A program made the position numbers and the translations under genes. A DNA stretch of 64,000 bases from Coprenecus sp949297365. GTDB lineage: Bacteria; Bacteroidota; Bacteroidia; Bacteroidales; UBA932. The stretch's first letter is position 1, and every line of letters begins with the position of its first letter. Positions 42,530-52,744 of the stretch are shown here, piece after piece. The DNA lies in contig OZ006987.1 of NCBI GenBank assembly GCA_963931055.1, positions 186,001 to 250,000 of the forward strand, read 5' to 3'. Below the pieces are notes generated by a model. The model searched no databases and had not been told where the DNA came from. It saw nothing but the letters and a program-made list of their open reading frames with translations.

Positions 42530-44296
42530 TTAATCGCAGGAGACATCCTGCAGACGCTGCCTGTACGACGAGAATATCTTGGACTTGGAGACATAACCGA
42601 CATAGCGGCCGTCCTCGTCCACCACCGGCAGATTCCAGGCCTTGGTCGTATCGAACTTATCCATCACGCTGTCCATACGGTCGGTGGACAGGACGGTAGC
42701 GGGAGCGTTCTTCATCAGGGTATAGACCTTGGTTGTCTCATACTGGTCCTTGTCGAACATGATCTTACGGATATCATCCAGACCGATGTAGCCGCGATAG
42801 ACCCCGGCATCGTCCAGGACGGGATAGAGGTTGCGGGTGGAACGGGCCACTGCCTTGACCAGATCTCCCAGAGTGTCATCCAGCCGGACGGAAGTGAAGT
42901 CCGTCTCCACCAGATCCGAGGTCTGGAGAAGGGTCAGGACGGCCCGGTCGCTGTTGTGCGTGATAAGGTCTCCGCTTTTGGCCAGACGCTTTGAGTATAT
43001 AGAAAACGGCTCAAAGGCCCTCATCGTGGCGAATGATATGGCGGAGACGATAATCAACGGCAACAGAAGTGAATAACCGCCGGTAATCTCAGCAATGAGG
43101 AAGATGGCCGTCATCGGTGCCTGCATCACTCCTGCCATGAGTCCCGCCATGCCTACCAGTGCGAAATTGGCCTCAGGCAGGGCATGGAAGCCCATCAGGT
43201 TGATGGTCCTGGCCAGGATGAAGCCGGCAATACCTCCGACGATAAGGGTCGGGCCGAAAGTACCTCCGACACCTCCCCCGGCATTGGTGAAGGACATGGC
43301 GAAAACCTTCAGAATCAATGCCAGCGCGAAATATATGGGAATGACCCACTTATACTGGAATATGGCGGCAAATACGGAGTTCTCCAGCACCGAATCCGGA
43401 TGACCCTGGAGCATATGTCCGAGAGAGCCGTACCCTTCGCCGAACAACGGCGGGAAAAGGAAGATCAGCACACCCAGCATCGAGGCGCATACAGCCCACC
43501 TCTTGAAAGGATTCTGTATCTTCTTTATCCGGTCTTCCAGAGAGAGGGTCGTCCTGAGGAAATACAGGGACACAAAACCGCAGAGCACTCCAAGCAGGAT
43601 ATAATACGGGATGTTGCCCATAGCGAACGCATCCACCGTACTGGTAAAGGGCACCTCGCGGCCCAGGAACAGATATGAGACCGTCGTTGCGGTCACAGAC
43701 GAGAGCAGCAGCGGCAGGATGGAAGACATGGATATGTTGAACAGCAGTATCTCCAGACAGAACAGGATACCGGCCATCGGAGCCTTGAATATGCCTGCGA
43801 CCGCCCCTGCGGCACCGCAGCACAGCAGGATGGTCATCTGCCGGTATGACAGCCCTAGAGAGCGGGCCACATTTGAGCCGATAGCCGCTCCGGTGTACAC
43901 TATTGGCGCCTCAGCTCCCACAGAGCCTCCGAAACCTATAGTCACGGAGCTGGACAGGAGGGAAGACCACATATTGTGGCTTTTAATACGCGAATTATTG
44001 CGGGATATGGAGAACAGGACCTTTGTCACACCGTGTCCGATATCGTCCCTGACGACATACCGGACAAAGAGCAGGGATAAAAGCATTCCTACTCCCGGAT
44101 AGACCAGGAGCAGGAGATTGTTCCACGAGGCATCGAACCATCCGGTCAGAAGCCCCCCGATAAGTTCTATGAGTTTCTTGAGTATTACGGCCGCGGCTCC
44201 GCTTCCCAGACCGACGACGATGGCCAGGATTATCATCAGCCTCTGCTCAGGCTGACGCTTGAGCCACGCGAGCGGCTTAGTCATCCAGCCGGTCAT
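42530..44296 (-). CDS. ClC-family chloride channel/transporter with CBS pair
   Basis: About 588 residues. ClC membrane core with the selectivity segments GGSVGAEAP (the gating/proton Glu is kept, which favours Cl-/H+ exchange), GGVGGTFGPTLIVGG, and many hydrophobic helices. Two C-terminal CBS domains follow (YPVLDDAGVYRGYIGLDDI and LPVVDEDGRYVGYVSKSKI), which bind adenine nucleotides in relatives. The start at 44296 or 44284 overlaps the previous gene by 20 or 8 bp; an upstream Arg-rich extension is unlikely. Confidence 0.9.
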   Translation of the reverse strand: MTGWMTKPLAWLKRQPEQRLMIILAIVVGLGSGAAAVILKKLIELIGGLLTGWFDASWNNLLLLVYPGVGMLLSLLFVRYVVRDDIGHGVTKVLFSISRNNSRIKSHNMWSSLLSSSVTIGFGGSVGAEAPIVYTGAAIGSNVARSLGLSYRQMTILLCCGAAGAVAGIFKAPMAGILFCLEILLFNISMSSILPLLLSSVTATTVSYLFLGREVPFTSTVDAFAMGNIPYYILLGVLCGFVSLYFLRTTLSLEDRIKKIQNPFKRWAVCASMLGVLIFLFPPLFGEGYGSLGHMLQGHPDSVLENSVFAAIFQYKWVIPIYFALALILKVFAMSFTNAGGGVGGTFGPTLIVGGIAGFILARTINLMGFHALPEANFALVGMAGLMAGVMQAPMTAIFLIAEITGGYSLLLPLIIVSAISFATMRAFEPFSIYSKRLAKSGDLITHNSDRAVLTLLQTSDLVETDFTSVRLDDTLGDLVKAVARSTRNLYPVLDDAGVYRGYIGLDDIRKIMFDKDQYETTKVYTLMKNAPATVLSTDRMDSVMDKFDTTKAWNLPVVDEDGRYVGYVSKSKIFSSYRQRLQDVSCD

Positions 44297-44645
44297 CGTC
44301 CTCCTGCATCTCCTCCGCCTCACCGGGGAATACGTCTCCCTCTATCTCGGGAACCACCGTATCGTCCACAACATCCTCGTCGAAAAGATCATTCTCAGCT
44401 TTCTCGTAATCGTCTATATCCACGTCTATCTTCACAAGATATACCGCATCGGGAATATCCACCTCCACGGCATAGAAGAAAGTACCGTCAGGCTTGTCCA
44501 CCTTGAAGATATCGCCCATATAATCCGCATATCCTCTGGGATACTTCTCCTTAAACGCCGCCTGAAGTTCAGGTGACATATTGTCGTAACTTATTACGGC
44601 TCTCTTCTTAGGACGCTGAGCCGAAGGTTTCACGTTCTGTGCCAT
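44277..44645 (-). CDS. Acidic conserved hypothetical protein
   Basis: 122 residues, basic N-terminal 20 residues (VKPSAQRPKKRAVISYDNM) and a strongly acidic C-terminal half (YEKAENDLFDEDVVDD, EEMQEDDDRLDD). The middle (LQAAFKEKYPRGYADYMGDIFKVDKPDG) forms a short alpha/beta domain. No known domain recognised. It overlaps the ClC gene, so it is co-translated with it. Confidence 0.72.
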   Translation of the reverse strand: MAQNVKPSAQRPKKRAVISYDNMSPELQAAFKEKYPRGYADYMGDIFKVDKPDGTFFYAVEVDIPDAVYLVKIDVDIDDYEKAENDLFDEDVVDDTVVPEIEGDVFPGEAEEMQEDDDRLDD

Positions 44646-44671
44646 ACATTCAATTGCTAAAAACGCTGCAA

Positions 44672-46405
44672 TTATAATGTATTTTTTCTAAAAAAAAGAG
44701 ATTTTTGGATTTTCTTTCCCCTGATGCTTCTTTCTACGAAAACAGGACGCTTGGAAAGGTCCTTTCCGGTGTAGAACATCACCGACGAGGCCGTCATGGG
44801 CGTCGGAGTGAAATCCTGCACCTGCTCCAAGCGTATACCACTGAGTTCCTTATTCTTAGACAATGCTTTCATATCCTGCAGCGTACAGCCGGGGTGAGAG
44901 GATATGAAATACGGGACTATACGGTACGGAAGCCTCTCCTGTGCGGCAATCCTGTCAAACTCCCTTCGAAGTACGGCAAACAACTCAAAGGAAGGTTTCG
45001 ACATGAGCTTCAGGACATGGTCCTCGGTGTGCTCCGGTGCGACCTTGAACCATCCCGAGGTATGGTTGACGACCACCTCCCGAAGGTATTTCCGGGAATA
45101 CTCGTCCAGAAAACCGTCCCGGTCAAGGAAAAGGTCATATCTGATACCGCTTCCAATAAAGGCCTTTCTCACTCCCGGAATCTCCATTATCCTGCGGTAC
45201 AGTTCCAGCAGGCGACGGTGCGAATGTTCCATATTAGGACATCTGGAAGGGAAAAGACAGGACTTACGGGCGCATACGGCACAGCGGCGACTGTCCCGGC
45301 CATGAAGTCCGTACATATTGGCGGTAGGAGCTCCCACATCCGATATCACACCCTTGAACTGAGGCATCCCCGTCAGCAGGCGCACCTCAGCAAGTATCGA
45401 TTCCTCGCTGCGGCTGCGGATAAACTTGCCCTGATGTGCGGCTATGGTGCAGAAACTGCATCCGCCGAAACAGCCCCGGTGGATGGTCAGGGAATTCTTT
45501 ATCATCTCATAGGCCGGTATCTCCTTGCCCTTGTAACGCGGATGGGGCTGCTTGGTAAAGGGCAGGCTGTAATAAGAGTCCATCTCCTCCTCTGTCTCAG
45601 GCGGAAACGGAGGATTGACCCGCACGTATCCGTCCCCGTAGGGTTCGATGAGAGTAGAGGCGTGGAGCCGGTTGGCCTCCTTCTCCTCTATGTTGAAATT
45701 GTCTATGAATGCGTCGGAATCAGCCAGGACACGCTCGAAGGAATTGAGCAGGACACTGCCTTCCGGCAGATGCTCCGGCTTGCCTTGGACAAAATACGCT
45801 GTCTGCGGAATATCTCTCAGCCTCTGCCCTGCCTCTATGGCCCTGGCCATCGCTGTGACGGGACGCTCGCCCATACCGTAGATAAGACAGTCCGCCCCGC
45901 TGTCCACCAGCACGGACGGAAACAACCGGTCCTGCCAGTAATCGTAATGGGCAAGCCTTCTTAGCGAGGCCTCTATGCCTCCTATGATCACAGGGACATG
46001 CGGATAAAGCCGCTTGAGTATGCGGGTATAGACGGTCACGGCATAGTCGGGACGGTGTCCGGCCTGGCCTCCGGGAGTATAGGCATCGTCACTGCGCAGA
46101 CGCTTGGCGGCGGTATAATGGTTGACCATCGAGTCCATGGCTCCGGAATTGACTCCGAAAAACAGACGCGGGGCTCCCAATTTACGGAAGTCCCGCAGAT
46201 CGTCCTGCCAGTTGGGCTGAGGGACGACCGCCACACGGTAGCCCTCCCTCTGCAGCACTCTGGCTATCATTGCCGTCCCGGATGAAGGGTGATCTATGAA
46301 GGCATCCCCTGAGAAGAGAATGATATCGATCCACTCCCATCCGAGCCGCTCCACCTCCTTGACCGAGGTGGGAAACATATAGGCCTGTTCTGTGTCCGCG
46401 CCCAT
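44672..46405 (-). CDS. ygiQ: YgiQ-family radical SAM protein
   Basis: 577 residues. Radical SAM cluster motif CFGGCSFC within HRGCFGGCSFCTIAAHQG at about residue 315. N-terminal cobalamin-binding-like domain (DIILFSGDAFIDHPSSGTA, FFGVNSGAMDSMVNHYT) and a C-terminal domain with HPGCTLQDM and QDFTPTPMTASSVMFYTG, all typical of YgiQ. The reaction is not established for the family. Starts 3 bp after argS. Confidence 0.92.
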   Translation of the reverse strand: MGADTEQAYMFPTSVKEVERLGWEWIDIILFSGDAFIDHPSSGTAMIARVLQREGYRVAVVPQPNWQDDLRDFRKLGAPRLFFGVNSGAMDSMVNHYTAAKRLRSDDAYTPGGQAGHRPDYAVTVYTRILKRLYPHVPVIIGGIEASLRRLAHYDYWQDRLFPSVLVDSGADCLIYGMGERPVTAMARAIEAGQRLRDIPQTAYFVQGKPEHLPEGSVLLNSFERVLADSDAFIDNFNIEEKEANRLHASTLIEPYGDGYVRVNPPFPPETEEEMDSYYSLPFTKQPHPRYKGKEIPAYEMIKNSLTIHRGCFGGCSFCTIAAHQGKFIRSRSEESILAEVRLLTGMPQFKGVISDVGAPTANMYGLHGRDSRRCAVCARKSCLFPSRCPNMEHSHRRLLELYRRIMEIPGVRKAFIGSGIRYDLFLDRDGFLDEYSRKYLREVVVNHTSGWFKVAPEHTEDHVLKLMSKPSFELFAVLRREFDRIAAQERLPYRIVPYFISSHPGCTLQDMKALSKNKELSGIRLEQVQDFTPTPMTASSVMFYTGKDLSKRPVFVERSIRGKKIQKSLFFRKNTL

Positions 46406-46408
46406 ATA

Positions 46409-48190
46409 CTACATCCTCTCGGGAAGACGGATGCCCAGAATGTCCATGGCCTTGACCAGAACGGATGCAATAGTGGCGATAAGAGAGAGCCTTGCATCCC
46501 GCAGGCTCCGGTTCTCCTCCTTCAGTATGGACACGTCGTGATAATACTGATTGAACTCCTTCGCCAGGTCATAGGCGTAGTTGGCTATCAGGGCCGGAGA
46601 CAGAGCCGCTCCCGCCTCGGCCACTTTCTGAGGATACAGGTTGAGCAGCTTGATGATGCTTATCTCCTTCTCGTTGAAATCCACGTCTTCCGGCACTGAG
46701 GGCACATATCCGGCCTCTGCCGCCTTGCGCAGGATGGAGCGTATACGGGCATGGGTGTACTGGATGAACGGACCGGTATTGCCGTTGAAGTCGATGGATT
46801 CCTTGGGATTGAAGAGCATGGTCTTCTTGGGGTCCACCTTGATGATGAAATATTTCAAGGCTCCCAGACTGAGCGTGCGGAAGAGCTCGTCCTGCTCCTG
46901 AGCGCTCATGTCGGCCAGCTTGCCGAGCTCCAACGAGGTCTCTTTTGCTGTGTTGTACATCTTCTCCAGCAGATCGTCCGCATCCACGACAGTCCCCTCG
47001 CGGGACTTCATCTTACCCTCAGGCAGCTCCACCATACCGTATGACAAATGGTAGATATGGTCCGCCCACGCGAAGCCAAGCTTCTTAAGTATCAGCTTGA
47101 GTACCTGGAAATGGTAGTTCTGCTCATTGCCCACCACATAGACATGCTCGTCCAGATTGTACTCGGTAAATCTCTCCACGGCCGTACCCAGATCCTGGGT
47201 GATATACACTGAGGTGCCGTCCTTGCGCAGTACAAGCTTGCGGTCCAGTCCGTCGGCCGTCAGGTCGCACCATACCGAGCCGTCCTCCATGCGCTCGAAG
47301 ACTCCCTTGCGCAGACCGTCCTCCACCAGCGACTTGCCGTGCAGATATGTCTGAGACTCGTAATATATCCTGTCAAATGACACTCCGAGGGCCTTGTATG
47401 TCTCGTCAAAACCGGCATAGACCCATGAGTTCATCATCTTCCACAGGTCTACGGTCTCCTTGTCGCCCTGCTCCCACTTGACCAGCATCTGACGGGCCTC
47501 CTGGAGTATCGGAGCCTTCTCCTCGGCCTCCTCCTTGCTCATCCCTTTCGCCTCCAGTTCAGCCACCTCTGCCTTGTAAAGGTCATTGAACTTCACATAA
47601 AAGTCCCCGACCAGATGGTCTCCTTTCTTGCCGGAAGACTCCGGGGTAACTCCATTGCCGGCCTTCTTCCATGCTATCATGGACTTGCAGATATGGATAC
47701 CGCGGTCATTGACGATATTGGTCCTGATGACCTTATGACCGTTCTCCTCCAGCAGCCTGGACACCGACCATCCCAGAAGGATATTGCGGATATGTCCCAG
47801 ATGCAGCGGCTTGTTGGTATTCGGCGAGGAATATTCCACCATAACTGTCCTGCCGGAGACCGGCAGACGGCCGAAATCCTTGTCCGCCGCTATGGAGGCA
47901 TAGACCTCCTTCCAGAAAGATGCGGAGAACTTTATGTTCAGAAAGCCCTTGACCACATTGAAGCTTTCCACTTCAGGTACATTGGCCTTAAGCCACTCCC
48001 CTATCTCCTGAGCAGTGGCCTCGGGAGCCTTGCGGCTGGTCTTCAACAGCGGAAAGACCACCAGTGTGATATCGCCCTCGAACTCCTTTCTGGTAGCCTG
48101 AAGCTGCAGGGGCACATTAACGCCAGAAGCCCCGTATAGGGCTTCCAGCGCATTCTTAACCTTATCTTGGATAAATATTTCCTGATTCAT
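46409..48190 (-). CDS. argS: Arginyl-tRNA synthetase
   Basis: 593 residues, class I. HIGH motif as HLGH in PNTNKPLHLGHIRN, KMSKS region as KMKSREGTVVDADDL, an N-terminal Add-1 domain, and the C-terminal anticodon-binding helices ending LVKAMDILGIRLPERM. Full length. In the operon between the M3 peptidase and ygiQ, with spacings of 14 and 3 bp. Confidence 0.97.
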   Translation of the reverse strand: MNQEIFIQDKVKNALEALYGASGVNVPLQLQATRKEFEGDITLVVFPLLKTSRKAPEATAQEIGEWLKANVPEVESFNVVKGFLNIKFSASFWKEVYASIAADKDFGRLPVSGRTVMVEYSSPNTNKPLHLGHIRNILLGWSVSRLLEENGHKVIRTNIVNDRGIHICKSMIAWKKAGNGVTPESSGKKGDHLVGDFYVKFNDLYKAEVAELEAKGMSKEEAEEKAPILQEARQMLVKWEQGDKETVDLWKMMNSWVYAGFDETYKALGVSFDRIYYESQTYLHGKSLVEDGLRKGVFERMEDGSVWCDLTADGLDRKLVLRKDGTSVYITQDLGTAVERFTEYNLDEHVYVVGNEQNYHFQVLKLILKKLGFAWADHIYHLSYGMVELPEGKMKSREGTVVDADDLLEKMYNTAKETSLELGKLADMSAQEQDELFRTLSLGALKYFIIKVDPKKTMLFNPKESIDFNGNTGPFIQYTHARIRSILRKAAEAGYVPSVPEDVDFNEKEISIIKLLNLYPQKVAEAGAALSPALIANYAYDLAKEFNQYYHDVSILKEENRSLRDARLSLIATIASVLVKAMDILGIRLPERM

Positions 48191-48204
48191 ATAGCTGGGT
48201 TACA

Positions 48205-50304
48205 CTATTTAAGACCTCTGTTCTCAAGCAGGGGATCGATTGAAGGCTCCTGACCGCGGAAGTTGACATACAGAGTCATGGCATCGTCCTCACCGCCTCT
48301 TTCCAGGATGTCCTCGCGGAACTTGCGGGCCACCTCGGGATTGAAGATATCACCGGTCTCCTTGAAGGCCTGATAAGCATCCGCGTCAAGCACCTCTGCC
48401 CAGATATAACTGTAGTAGCCTACGGTATATCCGCCTCCGAAGACGTGGGCGAAATACGTAGAGCGGTAGCGGGGAGGTATCTGCGGAAGCAGTCCTCTGT
48501 CACCAAGGGTCTTGGCCTCGAAGGCATTGACATCCAGGTCAGCGGGGATATCATTCATGATGAAATAATCCATATCGAGCAGGGAGGCCGCCAGATACTC
48601 GGTAGTGGCGAAGCCCTGTCCGTACTTGCCCGAGCGGTCGAGCTTGTCCACCAGTTCCTGAGGGATCACCTCTCCTGTCTGCCAGTGCTTGGCGTAGACT
48701 TTCAGGACTTCGGGCTCGAATGCCCAGTGCTCGTTGATCTGCGAGGGCAGCTCCACGAAATCCCTGGTCATGGGGGCATTGCCCTTATATCTCACATCCT
48801 GCAACAGTGACTGCAGGGCGTGTCCGAACTCGTGGAAGAATGTCTCGGTCTCATCTGGGCTGAGAAGCGCGGGTGTGTCTCCATGACCACGGGTAAAATT
48901 GCCCACAATCGACACTATTGGGATGACTCTCTCCCCGTTCTCGTAACACTGCTCACGATATCCTGTACACCATGCTCCGCCTCTCTTAAGACCGGGACGG
49001 GCAAACATATCCATGAATATCACACCCAGTGTCGTACCGTCCGCATCCTTACACAGGAAGGCCTGAGCCTCGGGATCGGGAACTGGCACGTTGTTCAGAG
49101 GAGTGAATGTTATACCGTAAAGCCTGTTCGCCACATAGAAGATGCCCCCGCGGACATTCTCGAACTGGAAATAAGGCTTGAGCTCATCCTCGGAGAAATT
49201 GAATTTCTGAGTCTTTGCCTTCTCGAAATAATATCTCCAGTCAGCGGCGGTAAGAGCATCTTTCACACCCTCGGCCCTGGCTATTGGCTCCATGTCCGCG
49301 AGTTCCTTACGCGCTGAGTTGAGAGCCGGAGTCCAAAGCTGGTCCAGAAGCGCGTACACAGCCTCCGGAGTCTTGGCCATTCTGTCCTCCAGGACATACT
49401 GCGCATAATTGTCATAGCCCATGATCTTGGCCTTGCGGTTGCTCAGATTGACCAGTTCTATGACTATGGCCTTGTTGTCGTTGGCGTTGTCATTGTTCCC
49501 GCGGTTAAGATAACCGTTGAGAAGCTTCGTCCTCAACTCACGGTTACCGTCGAACTGCAGGAAGGGCATCATACTGGCATTATCCAGGCCGAAAACCCAC
49601 CAGCCACCCATACCTTTCTCTTCGGCACGACGCGCGGCGGCGTCCACAGCCGCCTTGGGAAGACCTGCGAGATCCTGCTCATTCTCCACGACCAGAGTAA
49701 AGTCTGCTGTCTCTTTGAGCACATTCTGCTCGAAAAGCAGCTGAAGCTCGGAGATACGGGAGTTTATCTTCTTCAACTCCTCCTTCCTGTCCGCGGGAAG
49801 AGTCGCACCGGCTCTCTCGTAGCTCTTGTAAGTCTCTGTGAGCAGACGCATCTGGTCCGGTTCCAGACCGAGATTGTCCCTGTCATCGTATAGGGTCTTT
49901 ATACGCGCGAACAGAGCCTCGTTCATGGATATGCTGTTGAAATGGTCGCTGACTATCGGAGCGAGCTCTGTTTCCAGAGCCATGATCTCGGGAGTGGCGT
50001 TGATGGAGGCTCCGTTGGAGAATACGGCATATATCCTGTCAAACAGTTCTCCTGAGTTGTCCAGAGCGACAATGGTGTTCTCAAATGTAGGAGCTTCGGG
50101 ATTGGCCACTATGGCGTCTATCTCCTTGTTGTGCTCCTCAATGGCCTTGAGAACGGCCGGTTTATAATGTTCCGCCCTGATCTCGGAGAATGGAGCTATC
50201 CCGAAAGGGGTGTTCCACTCTTCCAGAAGCGGATTCTTACTGTTGCACGATGTCATCATAAGCGCGGTTGCAAATATTGCGGTTGCTGTTAATACTTTCT
50301 TCAT
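48205..50304 (-). CDS. dcp: M3-family zinc peptidase (peptidyl-dipeptidase Dcp-like), lipoprotein
   Basis: 699 residues. N-terminal signal with lipobox-like MMTSCNSK (Cys about residue 20), so probably membrane-anchored outside the cytoplasm. Thimet-type core with ETFFHEFGHALQS (HExxH with the third ligand Glu downstream) and the C-terminal PPRYRSTYFAHVFGGGYTVGYYSY segment diagnostic of Dcp/oligopeptidase A. Releases dipeptides from peptide C-termini. Feeds amino-acid use, consistent with the Kor operon. Confidence 0.93.
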   Translation of the reverse strand: MKKVLTATAIFATALMMTSCNSKNPLLEEWNTPFGIAPFSEIRAEHYKPAVLKAIEEHNKEIDAIVANPEAPTFENTIVALDNSGELFDRIYAVFSNGASINATPEIMALETELAPIVSDHFNSISMNEALFARIKTLYDDRDNLGLEPDQMRLLTETYKSYERAGATLPADRKEELKKINSRISELQLLFEQNVLKETADFTLVVENEQDLAGLPKAAVDAAARRAEEKGMGGWWVFGLDNASMMPFLQFDGNRELRTKLLNGYLNRGNNDNANDNKAIVIELVNLSNRKAKIMGYDNYAQYVLEDRMAKTPEAVYALLDQLWTPALNSARKELADMEPIARAEGVKDALTAADWRYYFEKAKTQKFNFSEDELKPYFQFENVRGGIFYVANRLYGITFTPLNNVPVPDPEAQAFLCKDADGTTLGVIFMDMFARPGLKRGGAWCTGYREQCYENGERVIPIVSIVGNFTRGHGDTPALLSPDETETFFHEFGHALQSLLQDVRYKGNAPMTRDFVELPSQINEHWAFEPEVLKVYAKHWQTGEVIPQELVDKLDRSGKYGQGFATTEYLAASLLDMDYFIMNDIPADLDVNAFEAKTLGDRGLLPQIPPRYRSTYFAHVFGGGYTVGYYSYIWAEVLDADAYQAFKETGDIFNPEVARKFREDILERGGEDDAMTLYVNFRGQEPSIDPLLENRGLK

Positions 50305-50339
50305 ATTTATTGATAGTGTTCTGTGTGTCTGTATCCTGA

Positions 50340-51200
50340 TTATCCGAGATAGCTCTTGAGCAGCTTACTGCGGTTGCTGTGTCTGAGACGGCGGATGGCC
50401 TTCTCCTTGATCTGACGCACCCTTTCACGGGTCAGACCGAACTTCTCTCCGATCTCCTCCAGGGTCATCTCCTGGGTACCGATACCGAAAAAGTCCTTCA
50501 CGATATCCCTCTCCCTCTCAGTAAGTGTGGAGAGGGCTCTCTCTATCTCCTTGTTGAGCGACTCGTTGACCAGTCCCTTGTCGGCGTTGGGCGAGTCGTT
50601 GTTGACCAGCACGTCCAGCAGGCTGTTATCCTCACCGTCCACAAACGGGGCGTCAACAGACACATGACGTCCGGAGACTCTGAGCGTATCGGCAATCTTG
50701 TCCCTGGGGATATCCAGTATCTCCGCCAGCTCGTCTGGCGAAGGCATCCTCTCGTTGTCCTGCTCGAACTTCTGCAGGGCCTTGTTGATCTTGTTCAGGG
50801 AACCGACCTGGTTGAGCGGAAGACGGACTATCCTGGACTGCTCGGCCAGAGCCTGCAGTATGGACTGACGTATCCACCACACAGCGTAGGAGATGAACTT
50901 GAAGCCACGGGTCTCGTCAAACTTCTCGGCGGCCTTGATGAGTCCGAGATTTCCCTCATTGATAAGGTCCGGAAGACTCAGACCCTGATTCTGATACTGT
51001 TTCGCAACAGAAACGACGAAGCGGAGATTGGCTTTCGTCAGTTTCTCAAGGGCTTTCTGGTCGCCCTTGCGGATTCTCTGCGCCAACTCCACTTCCTCAT
51101 CAACCCCGATGAGCTCCTCCCTGCCTATCTCCTGGAGATATTTGTCGAGAGAGGCGCTCTCACGGTTGGTAATCGATTTTGTAATCTTTAGTTGTCTCAT
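50340..51200 (-). CDS. rpoD: Primary RNA polymerase sigma factor (short Bacteroidota RpoD)
   Basis: 286 residues, the compact form that lacks region 1.1. Region 1.2 ESASLDKYLQEIGREELI, region 2 (LRFVVSVAKQYQNQGLSLPDLINEGN..., KFISYAVWWIRQSI), region 3 and region 4 with TLEEIGEKFGLTRERVRQIKEKA. This protein recognises the TAnnTTTG promoters seen in the window. Located between htrA and the M3 peptidase. Confidence 0.96.
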   Translation of the reverse strand: MRQLKITKSITNRESASLDKYLQEIGREELIGVDEEVELAQRIRKGDQKALEKLTKANLRFVVSVAKQYQNQGLSLPDLINEGNLGLIKAAEKFDETRGFKFISYAVWWIRQSILQALAEQSRIVRLPLNQVGSLNKINKALQKFEQDNERMPSPDELAEILDIPRDKIADTLRVSGRHVSVDAPFVDGEDNSLLDVLVNNDSPNADKGLVNESLNKEIERALSTLTERERDIVKDFFGIGTQEMTLEEIGEKFGLTRERVRQIKEKAIRRLRHSNRSKLLKSYLG

Positions 51201-51206
51201 TATATT

Positions 51207-52646
51207 TTATAAACCTATTCCATAGTAGTAGAGGTTGCCGTCCGGATAAAAGCCCTCAATCAGCAGAGACCTTCTGGATCTCTTGACCTCGGCCGCCACA
51301 TCCTGAGGCGATGAGACCGGAGTATTATTAATATAGGTGATGATGAATCCCTCCTTAATACCCGCGTCACGTATCTTGCCTTTCTCTACAGACGCAATCT
51401 TAACTCCTGCCTCAAGTCCAAGCTTCTCCAGCTCCTCCTTCGGTGCGGGAACCAGCTGCGCTCCGAAGAGATTGACATTGCCCTGACGGTTGTAGGCGTT
51501 CATCTCCTGAGTATCCTTGCCGATAAGGGTCACATCCATACTCATGGTCTTGTCACCTCTTCTTACCTCAACCTTAATCTTGTCTCCGGGACGATGGGCA
51601 TTGATAATCTCCTGCACCGCCGTACTCTTTGACACCTCTGCCCCGTCTATGGACAGAAGAATGTCCCCCTCCTCGATTCCGGCAGCCTCAGCAGCACCGC
51701 CTTTCACTACCTCAGCTATATATACGCCCTCGGTCGTGGAAAGTTTCATTTTCTCTTTCAAAGTTTCATTATTATTTATCATGCTGATGCCGAGCATGGC
51801 GCGCTGAACGGAGCCGTATTCCTTAAAATCCGACACTATCTTCTTTACGATATTGACCGGCACGGCGAATGAATATCCGGCATAAGAGCCTGTCTGTGAG
51901 ATAATAGCGGTATTGATACCCACCAGTTCGCCCTTTATGTTGACCAGTGCTCCGCCACTGTTGCCGGGATTGACGGCGGCATCGGTCTGGATAAATGACT
52001 CGATCTTGAACTCCCCGGAATAATTGGGCATCGAGCGTCCCTTCGCGCTCACGATACCGGCAGTGATAGTCGATGTCAGTCCGTAAGGGCTTCCTATGGC
52101 GAGCACCCACTCACCCAGCCTGAGTTCGTCCGAGTTTCCCATCGGTATGGTGGGCAGTCCCTTGGCGTCTATCTTCAACAAGGCCACGTCCGTAGCCGGA
52201 TCCGTACCTATAATATCCGCCTTGAATGTCTTCTTGTCACCTATCGTCACTTCTATCTCAGTGGCGCCAGACACGACGTGATTGTTCGTCACTATGAGAC
52301 CATCCTCGGATATAATCACTCCCGAGCCGGTGCCGATCTGCTCACGGGGCATGGAGTCACCGAATCCGAAAAAGTACTCAAACAGGGAAGAGGGCCCCTG
52401 AGGCTGCTCGCTTCTCTTGACTACCTTTACATATACCACGGCGTTGACCGAAGACTCCGCCGCATATGTGAAGTCCGGATAATCCCCGGATATGCTTACA
52501 TTTCTCACGACTGCTCCCGTACTGCCAGGATCGTATACATAAGTCTGCTGTCCTTTATCAGAGCCAGTCACTTTGACAGTAAAGTAACCGGCAAGTCCGC
52601 CGGCTATTACGGCAGCCAGCACTATCAGCCAATTTTTCTTTCTCAT
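51207..52646 (-). CDS. degP: DegP/HtrA-family periplasmic serine protease
   Basis: 479 residues. N-terminal membrane/signal helix (LIVLAAVIAGGLAGYFTV), trypsin-like domain with His in IVTNNHVVSG, Asp in TDVALLKIDA and Ser in NPGNSGGALVN, followed by two PDZ domains (from about 290 and about 395). Degrades or refolds misfolded envelope proteins. Transcribed away from dnaN; its stop is 6 bp from the rpoD start. Confidence 0.95.
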   Translation of the reverse strand: MRKKNWLIVLAAVIAGGLAGYFTVKVTGSDKGQQTYVYDPGSTGAVVRNVSISGDYPDFTYAAESSVNAVVYVKVVKRSEQPQGPSSLFEYFFGFGDSMPREQIGTGSGVIISEDGLIVTNNHVVSGATEIEVTIGDKKTFKADIIGTDPATDVALLKIDAKGLPTIPMGNSDELRLGEWVLAIGSPYGLTSTITAGIVSAKGRSMPNYSGEFKIESFIQTDAAVNPGNSGGALVNIKGELVGINTAIISQTGSYAGYSFAVPVNIVKKIVSDFKEYGSVQRAMLGISMINNNETLKEKMKLSTTEGVYIAEVVKGGAAEAAGIEEGDILLSIDGAEVSKSTAVQEIINAHRPGDKIKVEVRRGDKTMSMDVTLIGKDTQEMNAYNRQGNVNLFGAQLVPAPKEELEKLGLEAGVKIASVEKGKIRDAGIKEGFIITYINNTPVSSPQDVAAEVKRSRRSLLIEGFYPDGNLYYYGIGL

Positions 52647-52707
52647 ATTCTGTCAATTTTTTTGGGTTTTGAACAGGATTAACTCAAATTATATGCCAAA
52701 TTTTTTA

Positions 52708-52715
52708 TACATTTG
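52708..52715 (+). promoter_or_regulatory. dnaN promoter -7 element
   Basis: TACATTTG, matching TAnnTTTG, 29 bp before the dnaN ATG. Confidence 0.6.
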
Positions 52716-52744
52716 TGTCCTCAAAGATCAAAATTATCACGCAA